A stretch of 60,000 nucleotides of DNA from Apostichopus japonicus. Its lineage: Eukaryota > Echinodermata > Holothuroidea > Aspidochirotida > Stichopodidae. The DNA is taken from NCBI RefSeq assembly GCF_037975245.1, contig NC_092576.1, positions 27,667,611 through 27,727,610 on the forward strand, read 5' to 3'. The translations under genes were made by a program, and so were the position numbers. Shown piece after piece: positions 31,421 to 46,400 of this stretch. The notes under the pieces are model-generated. The model made no database searches, was not told the DNA's origin, and saw nothing but the letters and a program-made list of their open reading frames with translations. Each line of letters begins with the position of its first letter. The stretch's first letter is position 1.

Positions 31421-34400
31421 GTAAGTTATTTAATCCTTTTTTGCACTATCATTTGTAGATTTATTCTTCAAATTTTCGTTGAGCATAGTGATATTGCATA
31501 TATCAGCGATTGTTGCTCAATGTCGCACGCTTTGAAGGACATACCAACACAATACTTCCTGAAATTTGTATTGTTGCGTTCGCTTTGTTTCGATTCGATC
31601 AATGTGGGTCGACTCTAAGAAACTTTAGGCCTAAAGTGTATAGTAAAAATTCGTTTTAACGTTAAGTCATTATTTTCTATTTGTAAATTATAGTGAATAC
31701 GACGCATCAACGTAGCCTGGGGGCTGTGATAAACATAGTAGTACACAGCAATGTGTCGGCTGTGAACATCTAGCCTATTACAGTGTAGCCTAACTGTTAG
31801 AGATGATTCGTTATGCTCGCTATTAAGTGGACAAACTAAAACGAATGACAGCGAATGACCGAATGACAATTGACTTTGTACAGGGTTAATTATCATTTGC
31901 GAATGACAGCGAATGAAGGCGAATGACAACGAATGACACCGAATGACAACGAAGGACAGTATTGAGAAGAGATGGAATGATTAACGGAGTGGAGTAAATG
32001 CGGTTATTGGTTTCTGGGCAAAAATGATTTGAGGAAAATCGCATATAACGTGGTTGCAGGGTTTTGGTGTAATTTACGGATAGAAACCACAGGGAAAGTT
32101 TTGTGTGAGAATGCGCTTGAGTGCTGTGCATTTTACCTCTTTAGATTTATAAAGAAAGATAACTAAAGATAACGCCGTTTCAAGATTATAGTATTGTTAG
32201 TTTCTAACAATTAATATCGGAAAAATGACGCTAAATTTACTTTTCAAAATCAGACTATAAGGTGCGTTTTTATCTTGTCCGTACTTTACTAGATCTAGAT
32301 ACCCACGAAGTCTGAACTGTGATATCCGATTGAAGCAAAATGTCTGTGCTGTCATTACGTACTGTCATTCGTTTTAGTCAACGCATTTTTTTAGTGTGTA
32401 CAACATATTGTCATTCGTTATGTGTAACGCAATTGTCATTCGTTTTAGTTACACCCCTATTAAGCTCTGGTAGTGTACAGTAGTTGACACCTATGCCTAC
32501 TTTATGCCCTGAATAGACGTTATAAACTTATACCCAAGCGTAGGTCAGAAGTTTGAGAAAAGAATTCCGTGAATCGCAATTGTAGAGTACCCTGCAACTA
32601 ATTTAACTTCAACCTTGCATCCAGCTATGTTGTTACAGTACACACTGTTACTTTAACTGCCCAAGGAACTGTTACATTTGTAATGTATACTACTGTACTT
32701 AATTCTTGTGATCAGGGTAGCTACAGGTACACCGGAAACTCTCTTGAAGTCCTTGAGATATATTTGTTGGCAGTAAATGCCAGCCTATTCTGAGTTGTGG
32801 CTCATTGACCACGAACAAAGAGCCTATGTCCCATGTGCAGTCACATAAGATACTTTTCAAGGCTTTTATTTAGTATAAAGAACTAGTGCTAGCCTAGAGG
32901 CCTACTATATATATATATATACTACATTCTTGTATTGTAGTTATGCATGAACAGTACAGACAACACATTGTAGTGATGCATCAATCTAAAAGATATTTGT
33001 CCCAAATGAGTAACTGTGTAGGTGGCTAAGACGTACAAAATATATGGTTCCAAGAGTGGTACTTTGCAGTAACTCCCTTATAAGTTCTTTAAGCACTGTG
33101 TTTAGTTTACAAAGCTTTGCACTGCACAAACTGGAGTTAATTTGCCAGGGCTCATGCCCATGCAATGCCACAACGTTACAGTATACTAGCCTTATTTTAG
33201 TGTACCACGATATCTCAGGCTTTCCAACATGTGTTATGTGTACGATACAAGCACAGAGCAATTCTTGAACTTCAGCTATATATCGAAAAATATTATATCA
33301 AATCAATTACAGTAGTCACTGACTATAGAAGCAAAGTTAAGCTGGGGAGTGAATAATTAGAGCTCACTTTAAATTGTTATCAAATTATTGGCACTGCAAG
33401 TGAAAGATGATATGGACCACATTACATTCAAAACCCCCCCATCCCTGCCCCTCCCCCACCTTCTCCCTCCCATCCCCTCCTTCCCCTCCCATCCCCTCCT
33501 TTCCCCCTCAGTCTGCAAATCACATTTCATAATAATTTGCTTTTTTTCATATTTTCATAGCCTGCTGTAAACAGCAAGAGTAATGGAGGTGACATCGTTG
33601 CTGAGGTTCTGAAAGCTCATGGGGTCAAGTTCCTCTTTACGTTATGCGGGGGTCACATTTCACCGATAAACGTCGCAGCAGAGAGAGAAGGCATCCGGGT
33701 GATAGACACAAGACATGAGGTGAGCCACAGTAATAGGTCGTCATGGTAATGCATACTCCTTACAAAGCCAAGTAACGTTCGCCGTACATGTATTATTACG
33801 CGAGAAGAAAAAAGAGTAAATTTCAAAATCTCCAGAAATCCCTGTTGTTCTTTATTCTTCATTAGGGGAGTGGAGAGGGAGGGGGGTGGGGGGAATAGAC
33901 AACCAGTCTAAAAAAAAGTAGCCATTATATATATATCGAAAAGTGGATAACCTTGTGTTGGGGAGGAATAAATGTTTTGAAAAACATAATTAATGTTTAT
34001 GGCCTACTCCAGACATAATTACCTTTCATATATACATAATGTACAACATGCTTGACCATCAGTTTGTTAAATACAACATGCCAGTAATTACACAGTATAC
34101 CATACATCATAATGCAACTTTACAGATCTGTTAACAATTTAATGGAAAAGTACAATACCGATTAGGTCCCAGCAATATATATGAATGTGTGTATATCTAT
34201 CTATATATATGTGTATATATTTATATGTGTATATATTCTGAAATATTGAATCCTTATCTTGATAGTGTGTAAACTGTGATACTGTATGTGCTTTACTAGA
34301 TTATAATTTATAATTATATACAGTACAGTACAACCCCACTAGAGTAAGTACATACATGTATAAAGACAGACTAGTTCATGCTGTTCTGCTAATTATTACA

Positions 34401-37400
34401 AGTCTCAGAGCACTCAGATTTTCAAGGCCAAGCTGTATCACTTAGAGTTTTATACACTCAATTAGAAGTTAGCTAGTACCCTTAACTTGAGGAAAGAATT
34501 TCAGGAAGAGAATAGGAGATGTTTTTTTTGGTTGAACTGCGACATTTGTTAGTCTTACTTGGAATAAGGTAAGGGTTAGTATTATTCGTAGTATGCATAG
34601 CAAGGTCCTTTATATTCTTTCAGTTGATGAGTTTTTTGTCCTCCAAGACCATTTCTGACAAATTTGTCCAGGACTGTGTAGATAAGTTATATACATAATT
34701 TATTCCAATGAAAAGAACTTGCAAATTGTCAACTGTAACCTTGAAACCGTTAAAACAACACTGCAGTGTACAGTGAGTGCACTACTGTAAGGTACAGTGC
34801 ACTACAGTACTGTACAGTAATCTATAGTACACTACCTTTACTGTAAAGTACAGTACAGTACACTACAGTACTGTTCTGTACAGTAATCTATAGTACTTTA
34901 CTGTGTAGTGCAATACAGTACTCTACAGGTTTGTACTGTACAGTGCACTACAGTACTGTGCAATGCATTGCACTACAGTAATGTACAGTGCACTGCAGTA
35001 TGGCACTGTACAGTGCACTACTGTGCAGTACAGTACTGTACTGTACTGCACTGTACTGTACAGTAATCTATAGTATTGTACCTTTACTGTGCAGTGCAAT
35101 ATACTATAATGTACAGTATTGTACCGTACAGTGCACTACAGTACTGTGCAAGGCAGTGCACTACAGTAAACTTTAGTGCACTGCAGTAGTGTAAAATATG
35201 CTACAGTACTGTATGTGTTAATATGTGCTGATTCTGTCTGGTTCTAAAGATTTTGTCACCCAGATAATTTATCCATATATGTTTACAAGGTAGCACATAC
35301 ATTATGCAAAGGCAGTGTTGAAAATTTGTTTTTCATTTTCATTATTCCAAATACTGGGGAAAAAAGATAAAGAAAAGTAGCAAAAAACTGTGCACAGTAT
35401 TAGGGTCAGAAAGTATGCTTGAAATAAACTGTGTCACCTGTCTAAATTTGTTCCTTAAAAAGATTTCTGCAAAGGAGGCTATTTGGGAGGAAAGGGGAAA
35501 TACTAAAGCTTCTTTCCAGCCTACCAATCATTTTCCTAGAATGGAAAATATTGCTTGCTCAGCTCTGTTGCAAGTGTAAAAGTTCAAAGTAACCAAAGTG
35601 GTTTCTCTTATTGCTCAAAATAGCTTAACAAACACTCTACCGTCATTTTAACCAAAAATATTTCCCCTCGTTGTCTTAAAGACCAAATATGGAGGCAATT
35701 TTTGTTGTTGAGATTTTCCATTAATTTAGGAGTTTACATACCCATAATCAACATGTGTAAAAAATAATCTTCGAAAACCTACTATAACCCATCAAAAACG
35801 ACCACGAAAATGGACATTTTGGGTAGTCACGTGACATGAACCTCTGGAATGTCTGAAAACAGAGATTGACCCAAAGGAGCCTCTGGTCACCGTGTGACGT
35901 CAAAGTTTGTATACCGCGAAAATCAAACGCTGATATAGGCACTGTTTGTACACAGATAGCGAACAATTGTACTGTTTTTGACTTCCAATTTCGAGCGTTT
36001 GAAAATCTGTCAGCTTAAAACAAGAACACATGAAGGTTAACAACAAGTTTTAAGACAATTATAAGCAGAAATTTTAGTTAAATTGCTTATTTTATTAGCA
36101 AAATTTCCACTCAAATGGAGGCATCTTTTACATAGCGTAGCGTCAATAGGTCCGTACGGTACAATATACTTACATAGTACTTACTCGTTTTAATATCCAA
36201 AAGTATACAAACACAAAAAAAGTATCCGGTCAATAAACAAATTTAGCAGTGAATATCCTAATCCACGTTTCTTGTTCAATCCTGGGCGAAAAACTACCGT
36301 GAGTCTGTGTAATTCCATAGAGTTAGGTCTAGTTGAAACAGGCCTTGCCCAGTACTAACATCCCACAATCACAAGACAGTCACTAACGAAATAAAACGTC
36401 CGATCGCTACATACTACCGTTTTTATTCAACTCCTTGGACCATGCAGATGTCGGAATAAACAGAACGGACAATATTACACATGTATCAGGAACTCACGAT
36501 ACTGGAATACAACAAATGAAATAGATAAATCCTAACATCGCTATTTACACATGCTGTGAGCCAACGCCGGCGAGAGTTGTAACTAACTACCGTACATGTA
36601 CTAACAATGCTATACCCTTGGCACGGTGTATACGGTCATCTCTTACAGTAAATATATTACTGTCAATTGCGTGATATAATGTTACATGTAAGGACGTCCA
36701 GGGCGTGTTTACGGTCAATTTCACATTAGCTATGTCCGACCATGGTCCGACACAGCTAACGACAGTATATAATTTTCACAGAATGAGACATTTGCAGCAT
36801 ACACAGAAGCAGGGTCATGCATGTGGACTCATGGGCATGAGATACTCCGGGTGCTGAAAAATCTTTCCGCGTGGATCTCAAAAAATTGATCCAAAGTCTG
36901 CGGCGTTTTACGTCGGTTCTTTTACTCGGAAATCTAAAAAAGCTGATGCTTTTGTTGGATGAGGTATAACTGCAACCTCCAACAACACAGAATTATGACA
37001 TTTTGAGGAAAAAGGAGTAATATCGTTGATGTTTTTGGCAGCTCAAGTATACGACTTTACACACTAAAAGTATAGTTGTGAGTGAGGTATACAAACGTTG
37101 ACGTCACATGGTCACCTGATGTCTTAGGAATGTTACAGGAATGTCTGAAATAGAAGCTGACTTTTCGTCCCATTTTTCACTTATTTAACGTCCGAAATTG
37201 GTAAAGTTAATTACAGCAATGTAATTGGAGTCAGTTAAGGATTACATACATGAAAAATGGTGGGATTTTATGTTCATCGAAAAGTCTCCATAGTTGGTCT
37301 TTAATGTCTATGAGATGTTTATCAGATGTGTAGTACTGTATGCAGGGAATATTTTATTAGGTTTGGCATCGCAATCTGTTATGCAAAATGGGCAATCTGC

Positions 37401-40400
37401 TATGCAAAATGGGTAAACTGCTATGCAAAATGGGCAATCTGCTATGCAAAATGGGTAAACTGCTATGCAAAATGGGCAATCTGCTATGCAAAATGGTACA
37501 TTACAGTACGTTACCGTTACAGTATGATACTGTACAGTACAGATACAGCACGTAACATAACATTAAGAGTTACAGTATGACACATACAGTACAGTACAGA
37601 TACAGTATGATACAGTACAGTACAGATACTGTACAGCACGTAACAGCCCATTAATGTACAGTATGATACAGTACAGTTACAGCAAGTAGCTGTACATTAC
37701 AGAGTAACAGTATGATACTGTATTAAAGTACAGTATGTATACTGTAGTTACAGTACAGTAGATACAAAGTTACAGTAAGTTACAGTACAGTATGTTACAG
37801 TACAGTACGTTACAGAGGTACAGTATGATACTGTACAGTACAGATACAGCACGTAACTGCCCATTAATGTACAGTATGATACAGAACAGTTACAGCAAGT
37901 AGCAGGACATTACAGAGTTACAGTTCCAGTATGATACTATATAGTACAGTACTGTAGAGTTTGCTCAGGACTCCTGTCCTACACAGTACAGTAGGTCTTC
38001 CTTGCCGAGTATATACCTACTGCACAAGGTGGTTGTTAAATACTGTCTATATGTACAGTAGCAGCTCCCTGTTAGTACAGGGCCTGGAAGCTAAATTCTG
38101 TCATTATCAGGAACTGTATAGAATACACACACACTAATTTGTGAATCTGTGTACAGTTGTGACAGTGATTTCATAGTCCAAGAGGTATCGCATTGTGTAG
38201 ATTGTGGAATGGTCAAGTCAACAATTTTGTTGTACTTTAGTGCAGAGGTAAACAAATTTATTGTCCTTGTGGCAGATCATGTCTAGAGTAATTCGAATAA
38301 AGTTTGCCGAGAATCAATGGACTGCACACATCTCAAACACAGCTGTTCATGTACACTACAGTATGTTTGCTTGCAGTTATTAATAGCCTGAGCACATAAT
38401 GTATACTGCACATTCATCAGAGTTGTACAGTAGATTTATTTTGACAATAATTAGCACTTTTAAATAATGCCAGCATTGTTACAAATACACAAAATTCCGT
38501 GGTCGGGACGCTATGTCCTAGCTTGGGCCGCAAAGTCTTCAAAACTGCTTGTCCGTCCAGACCATGGGACACAACCTTTTTTTTCTTTCTTTTTGAGAAA
38601 TGAACCTTAAGTAGTACAGTATATATATACTGTACACTCACAAACTACTGTAGGCCTGTCTATGCAAAACATAATAAAACACATTATTGAATTATGAACT
38701 TTTATCTTTCTTTCTTTTAAAGAAAATGATACCAGTTCTTCTCAAAAGTGCCAAAATTTCTTTGGATAATTTACTAACAGATGGTTGTTTGAAACCAAAA
38801 TTTATATAATTGTATAAACAATCAACTAGTAAGTTTGTGATGCTTGGGTGCATAGTTTTATACAATGTTTCCATTTCAGAGACTTTAATGGCTAAAGCCA
38901 GTTAATGGTGTCATACTGTACCTGCAACTGTACAATGATGGAATCCAAATAGAGTAATATACAGCACACTGTATTATCAGTGCTTCAGTTGAAAATTGAA
39001 GGTTTTACAGTCTGGTTCAAGGCCAAGGGTCATCACAGGAGTACTTTACAACACTTAACCCCTGGACATTGTTAACTTGACACACCCGCACACCAAAGTG
39101 TGCACAATTCATACAATCCCTCCTGGGGCACTACAGTGCACCACGTCTACGTGTCCCCTGGGGGACTTCCCATAGGCCGCAGCTGCAAACCGGGGCATGG
39201 GACTATATTTACAAGTTACCTCACAAGTCCCCATTTACCTGGTGACCTGGGTGAAGAGAGGCAATGGAGATAGAGTGCCTTGCCCAAGGACACAACGCAA
39301 TGATCTGGCCAGGGCTCAAACCTTCAAACCTTATATATTTTACAACCCACTGCCTTAACAACTTGACCACAACACTCTACTATATTATTTTACACATAAC
39401 CTCACTGTTTCAATCACCAGGGAAATAATTAAAAAAAAAACAGTTCAAAAAGTGTTCAAATTTGGTATCTATAGTACAGTGTACAGTGCAACAGGCTCTT
39501 TCAACTTCCGGTCTTATAAAATAATATGGTTTCTGTGTAAAATGCTATGGTTCCTGTGTAAAGTGCTATGGTTCCTGCGTAAAATACCCTGGTTCCTGTC
39601 TTATCAAATACCCTGGTGCCTGTATAAAGATACGCTGGTTCCCATGTAAAGTGCTATGGTTCCTGCATAAAATACCCGATTCCTGTGTAGAAATATCCTG
39701 TCCCTGTGTAAAATACCCTGGTTCCTGTGTACATGTTAACAAAAGCTGCTTACATATATATACTACATACATCTTTGCACTTGGATAACAATTTCCCACT
39801 TTTGCAAAGCAACTTGCTGTGCAATGTACAGGTACCGGATAAATTATTTACTTCGTTCCTCGCTTACCTGTCTCCCCACAACCTGAGCACCCTCTATCTG
39901 GAGTAGTGCTGTTGACTGAATCACACTCAAGTACTGTGCTTTTCTTGTTCACCTGTCCTCTCACTACTGTTACACTTTCTCATCTACTTGTTTTAGCAGT
40001 ATTGTACAGTTTATCTCCTTCTGTATCATGTAGTCAAATCAGTCTAACTTTGACAATTCCTCTAAAACCCTTTACAGACTTTATATTTCCATAGAATGAT
40101 TTGCTTGTAGATTTTAGTAAGCACATGTGGTTGCCTAGAATTTTTATTTTCCCCCTCTATACATTTTCTTCAAGTTACACCATGGTTACATCAATCATAT
40201 TGAACATATATCTACATAGTTCGTCATGGAAATATATCTTTCATTAACTGTACACTGTTTGTTGACATACAGCAAAAACAAGACCTATCACCTTTAAACT
40301 TGTCTATCAACTAGTCTAAACATTCATAAAGTTTTTGACTGTACAGTTATGCATTTGAAGGTCATTAAATCCTTACAAATTTATGGTTCGCCTCTTACTA

Positions 40401-43400
40401 AATACAAGACTAACACGTACAGAACCTGCCTACAAAACATGAACACTAACTAAAGGCTGTTTGGTGAACCGGGTGAACCCCTCTCCGTGATCAAAGCATA
40501 CTCTGTCAGAAATACAACAATGTTCAGGCCCAAAAAATTTGATTTGTCAAAATACCATGATTCCAATAATAACAATAAGAGGTAACAGCAGGCTGGCTAC
40601 TACTGTAGAACATAGGTGCCATACAGTATGTGTAGTAAGGAATAACAAAAGCAGCCACCTACTATAAAGGATCTGAAAGTGAAATATGTAGATGGGTCCA
40701 AGGCTCTACCGTAGGTTGTATAAGGAGAGATGTACAGTCTGTTAACAGTGAATCAGCACACTCACAGGTCTCCAATGTGACTTTTCATGTTGGGGACAAA
40801 AACTATGATCCTATGGTGTAAGGAATATGTATGAACAATATTGTATATGGTTTCCCAAAAAGTGGAGATTTGTAAATCAAACAATCATGACAGAGCTGTA
40901 TGAAAACAGACAGCCGGTTTTAATAATGTTCACTTTTCTCATCACATATATCTATGACTTTATTTATTTATGAGAAACCCAATTTGAATATCATAAATTC
41001 CTATCTCTGCTCCAATGCCAGCTATAACAGTGTTTGTACAGTAGTTCTGCTAAGTACTTCGGTCAAACTGTTTTGATCTTTGTTTCCCAGGTAACGGCTG
41101 TCTTTGCTGCCGATGCAGTGGCCAGGATGACCGGTGCCATCGGTGCGGCTGTGGTGACGGCGGGCCCCGGTCTCACCAACACCATCACAGCGGTGAAGAA
41201 CGCACAGATGGCAGAGACTCCGGTCCTGTTAATGGGAGGAGCAGCTGTTACGCTATTAAAGGTAAGAAGATATGTACATCACTTCTCCCAGGATGCATGT
41301 CTCTACTCCACAAAAAGCAAACACCCCCCCCCCCCCGGTTACACCCACATCCAGGCCTTATGATCCCACTTCCTTCATCTGCCGTCTTGTAGTCTGCAAA
41401 GCTGTTTCTCAAAAGGCTTCTCGACATCGCGGTAGACGGGACATTCATTTTGGGTCCTGAGGAGGATCAAATATCCATTGCAGGAAAATGCTGTATTGTA
41501 GGCTCTTCACAGTAGGTGGCCAATACAACGTGGTCTACATTGTACTGTATTTGTAGGCATTTCACAGTAGGGGGCCAATACAATGTGGTCTAGATACATT
41601 ATACTGCATTGTAGGCTTTTCACAGTAGGGGGCCAATACTACAACAACGTGGTTGACATTATACTGTACTGTACAGCCTTATACTGTACTGTATTGTAGT
41701 CATTTCACAGTAGGGGGCCAGTGCTACAACGTGTTCAACATTGTACATACAGTTTGGCATTATACTGTATTGTAGGCTCTTCACAGTAGGTGGCCAGTAC
41801 TACAACGTGGTCAACACTGTACCGTACGGTAAAAGAAAGAACTTTCTTAGACACCAGTTTAGCCAATTGAACTTAGAGTACTGAAATGTTGTATGGACAA
41901 GGTCAATAATATCTTAGTGAAGGTCTATGCTTCCTGCTGTAGTGAATTTGACCCCAAGCCACGTACAGAATGGGTGGACTATCTACAGCTACACAGGTGC
42001 AGTCGGAGATAACTGAAAGAGGAAGAGAAAAAAAAAACAAGAATGGGATGAGTGTTGAACTACTGTACAGTACAGTAGGACAATAGGACTCTAGGGTGAT
42101 GTCTGCTTGTCTTGATAAACACTTGTAAGCTAACTGGGAATAGGGACATGTGTAGGCCTACAGTAATTGAAGGGGGTTTGCATACAGTAGGGCGAGTGTA
42201 GTTTATGGTTCTGCTGTGGACACAAACTGGTTTCTGTTATTCCCCCTCCCCCGCCCCCCAAAAACCCCAACCAAGGCACATACATTACAAAATGTACGTA
42301 TGCAGTATACCAGACCTAGGGTCTTAATGGGGGGGTTGAGTGAGCAATGGCGCATTTACAAGCAAAATGTTATAAAGTTTTTTATGTGCGTGCTGGGTAA
42401 TATTTTAAGGTACGAGACCAAAGTGTTGACATAAAGACAATCTGTGCAAAGTTTGCAGTTTAAGATATTCAAAAGCAGATTCGAGCAAAATCATTATCAC
42501 CGTCCTGATTTTAAACCAAAGCCTACTGTGTAGACTCTTCGCTGAAATAGGAGGTGCAAAAATTTGGACTTTTCATCTCAAAAGTCAATATGATGGGATA
42601 AAAAAGTGGATGTTTCCTCCCTCCCTACTGTACCTGATGCTTTAAATCTGCCTCCCCATTTTGGAGTTCAGATGAAACAGCTCAGGGGACACATAGTGTT
42701 GCTCAAAGCTGCATTACAAAATGTTTGTTAATCAGGGAGAGCGGTCATTATGCCCTTATATCTGTATAGTTGATGTATACATCCTCCATTTTCAGGGTCG
42801 CGGTGCCCTCCAAGATATAGATCAGATGTCGTTATTTAAACCGCTCTGCAAGTTTTGCGCAGCGGTCCAAACCGTCCGAGATATCGCCCCGGTCCTGAGG
42901 GAGGCCATTCGGGTGGCCCAGTCTGATACACCAGGTATGTAATTTAGGTTAAACTTATGAATATTCAGTTATTGATGTAAAGCCAGTTGGCGCAATGAAA
43001 AGAAGGACTACTACAGTCTGGAAATCCTGTTATTGTATAAGTTTTATTCAATCTATAACAAAAAGAAAGAACACATCCACAATTACCACAAGGTAAAATG
43101 TTAACAATGTTTGAAAAAGGAAAAATGTGACTGATCAACATTTGTGTCTCGCATACACAAATAAACACCATACACAGAGTATATATCAATAAGCAGTGAC
43201 TTCGGTAATGTTATATAATCGATAAACAACCAATTGACTGCATTAAAAATTGACTGCTAACTGTTAAAACAAGTTTAAAATGGTGGAAACACCATCAACA
43301 TAACGTGACATACCTGGACACTGAGTCCTGTAACAATACTGACATGAAAATTACCCTAGTACATTGGTAAACAAACGATGACTGCTTAATTAATGAGCAT

Positions 43401-46400
43401 TACAACCCATATCCATCACAAAATTGCCTGAACTCGAGTAATCCACAAAACAGTGAAACCCGTATGGCACACCAACTACTCCGTACTGACAAAACAAAGA
43501 TGTTATGGACCGGTGCTACGCTGAACCCACTCCCGTGCTAGCATTTGGCTAGCTTCAACTCGAACTATGACTCTCTTGAAACATTTCTTAAATCGACAAC
43601 ACATGTCTCATGCTAACATACTAATATATATGAATTGGGGAATATAAAGTACATAAGTAACCCTCGGTAACAACCTAGCGTTATTCCCTAGATAACGAAT
43701 ACTCTACAAAGCCGATTTTGATGAATACAAATGATTTAACACCTTAACGTCTTCTCAAAACAAACAATACTCACTTCTTGGCAGGATAAACCAGCAACTC
43801 GTGACAGAAACAAACCCTCGCGGGATCAATTACTGTAAAACTGACAGATACTACGGACAGACAAGAGTTCGCCGTAGTCAAATCTTTAACTGAACTGAAG
43901 CTATCGACAAGGCTCGACATCGACAACTTTTACAAACAACCGAAAACTACGGAAGCGCTGCAAAACTATAGTTACGTGAATTAAATTAAATCAATAATAA
44001 AAGTGTATAATAAACCCAAACTGTACAACGAAACACCAGTCACATTTTGTATTTAAGTTCATTTTACAAACCCCCAACACCAAATTTCAAGATTTTAGTG
44101 TTAAATAGCATCTAAATATTTGTAAGATTAACTTCTGGTAGCTTTGACTTTGGTGCAGTCACAAATGTGAGTGCTTTCCTGTCTGAGCTGTCACACAGTG
44201 ACTGTATCCTTCGGATGTCAGCTGTCACACAGTGACTGTATCCTTCGGATGTCAGCTGTCACACGGTGACTGTATCCTTCGGATGTCAGCTGTCACACAG
44301 TGACTGTATCCTTCAGATGTCAGCTGTCACACAGTGACTGTATCCTTCAGCTGTCATCATAGTGAATGTACAGTATCCTCCTGCACTAATGTGACTATTG
44401 TGTGTACAACAGTTTGTACCTGATTGTGTTGTTCTGTCAACTAGTGACTTTCCTGCGGGTCCTGCAGAATTTGTGACACGCTGGTCTCAAAATTCAGGCG
44501 AATTTAATAAATAATACTGGCTAAATGCCTTTTGGATTTTGTCGTCTGCCAGTTGAATGAAAAAAAAATGCACTGGCATTTTGCTGTCACAACAGTCACA
44601 TGTCGCATTTTTATAAAATTAATAATTGGAGGAATCATTTTTGTTGTTATCAAGCAGACTTATTATGCACTGGTCAATTGTTTCATGCCAGTGGCTAATG
44701 ATTGTGAGCCTGGCAACAACAGGCAGTGACTATTTCCTGCTCTGAGCTGTCACACACGTGACACTATCTCATATGTGCAGTAGTGAATGCATTCTACTTA
44801 AATACAGGAAATAGTGACTGGGTTAATACCTGTCTGTACTGCCAGTATGAGCTTACCAAATTACTCCAGATATGGCCTCTCCTTTGTCAGCTGACATGAC
44901 CATCCAGGGTAGATTTACAAACCTTTCAAAAAAGATGTGCTTACCTTTTTAGGTCCTCCAACAAGTTTTAGTTTATAATACAAGGTGGTCTGAAATCATC
45001 AATAGTAACAGTGCTTCCACCATTTTCACAGATCTAATCGGACAAGGCATTTAGCAATGAGGTTGAGTTGGAATTTGGCCACCCACATCGTAACAAATGT
45101 TTCCCACAAAGGCGAAGAATGCTGAACCCCCCGTTCGCATAAGAGATGGTAACCCTATGCTTGTAGCACTCCAGACTAGTGTGTTTCTATATATGCTGCT
45201 AGGCATTCCAACTTCTCTTTATGTATTATTGTTTTGTATGTACAGGGACCACAGTGGACATGAGTCTGCTGGACAGACTTTTCTGTGTCAACCCTAGACC
45301 ATGTGTCCTGTATTGTCAAGGTGTCTTGTAATGTCTTTTGTATTTTGGTGTGAAATAAATACATCAAAATATATATTCATTTATATATATATATAAACAT
45401 ATATTTGATATAGCTCATTACATTTATACTTCCAGGTCCAGTATTCGTTGAGTTCCCCATTGACGTCCTCTACGACTACCAGAATGTACTGATGGGGGTC
45501 GGATTGAACTCACCAAAAGGAGATTTAATGAGTAAAATTGTCAACATGTGAGTGGAGTGATTTGAAGGATCCCTTATTACAGTGTACAGTACAGTTGTAA
45601 GCATATAGCGTATCGAAAAAGGGCATTTCCTTGAACAAGAAATAAGTGCACTTCCCACGCATGTATATATCCTTCACGAATAAGAACATTTTGATATTTT
45701 TCGAGAGGGTGTGAATGATTTTGGTGGCACTTTATAAATTAATATGAATATATATATATATATATGCATCATTTTTATTATGCATATACTGTATATGCAT
45801 AATGATTATGCATAAGAGAAATGAACTATATACACAGTGCATTGTGATGTTGCATTAAAATGCAGATTGATGTAGATATGCATATTCAAGAAAGAAGAAG
45901 AAGGGAAAAAACACCTTTTTTGTCAACTAATTGTAAGAATGCAGTACTGTATGTCAGATAGAAAATGCATTTCATTCTATGTGAGAAAACAATGCAACTT
46001 CATTTGCATAAATCCCTACACAAACAAGAAGCTTTCCAAATTTCAGCGGATATTTTCAAAGCCAAAGAAATTAATAATTGATTGCTTGAACTGCTTAATT
46101 TACAGTAGGTCGTACTTAATACGAAAAAGCCTGTGTAGGTAAACGTGTAAACTTTTGAGGGCCAGCTGGTTTGATGTATTTATACTAAATTGATAAATTG
46201 ATCAACATTGTTTTCATAATCTCTGAAAAGTAAACTGCCAGAAAATGAAAAGACAATAGAAATATTAACGCTCATTGTCAAATATTGGCGTAATTCCCAA
46301 AGAGCGGTTGATAAACACAGGAAGTTACATCTACAGTTTAATGATACAGTATTTGAACCATAATCTCATCAATAGGAAACTCAATGCATCGCTACCGTTG

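Larger units (their letters stand above)
33720..41090 (+). other. ILVBL-like intron 2, largest intron
   Basis: 7371 bp, GTGAGC...GTTTCCCAG. It contains the TACAGTACTG arrays, a TTAA-flanked element (35676-37304), a 21-bp array, a SINE (39040-39375) and a 20-bp array. Between about 37980 and 39030 and from 39740 to 41090 I recognise nothing. Confidence 0.85.

Noticed and set aside
41034-41363. Continuous 109-codon frame around ILVBL exon 3
   Set aside because: The ends run into intron sequence (TGTTTCCCAG acceptor, GTAAGA donor); only 41091-41261 is exon.
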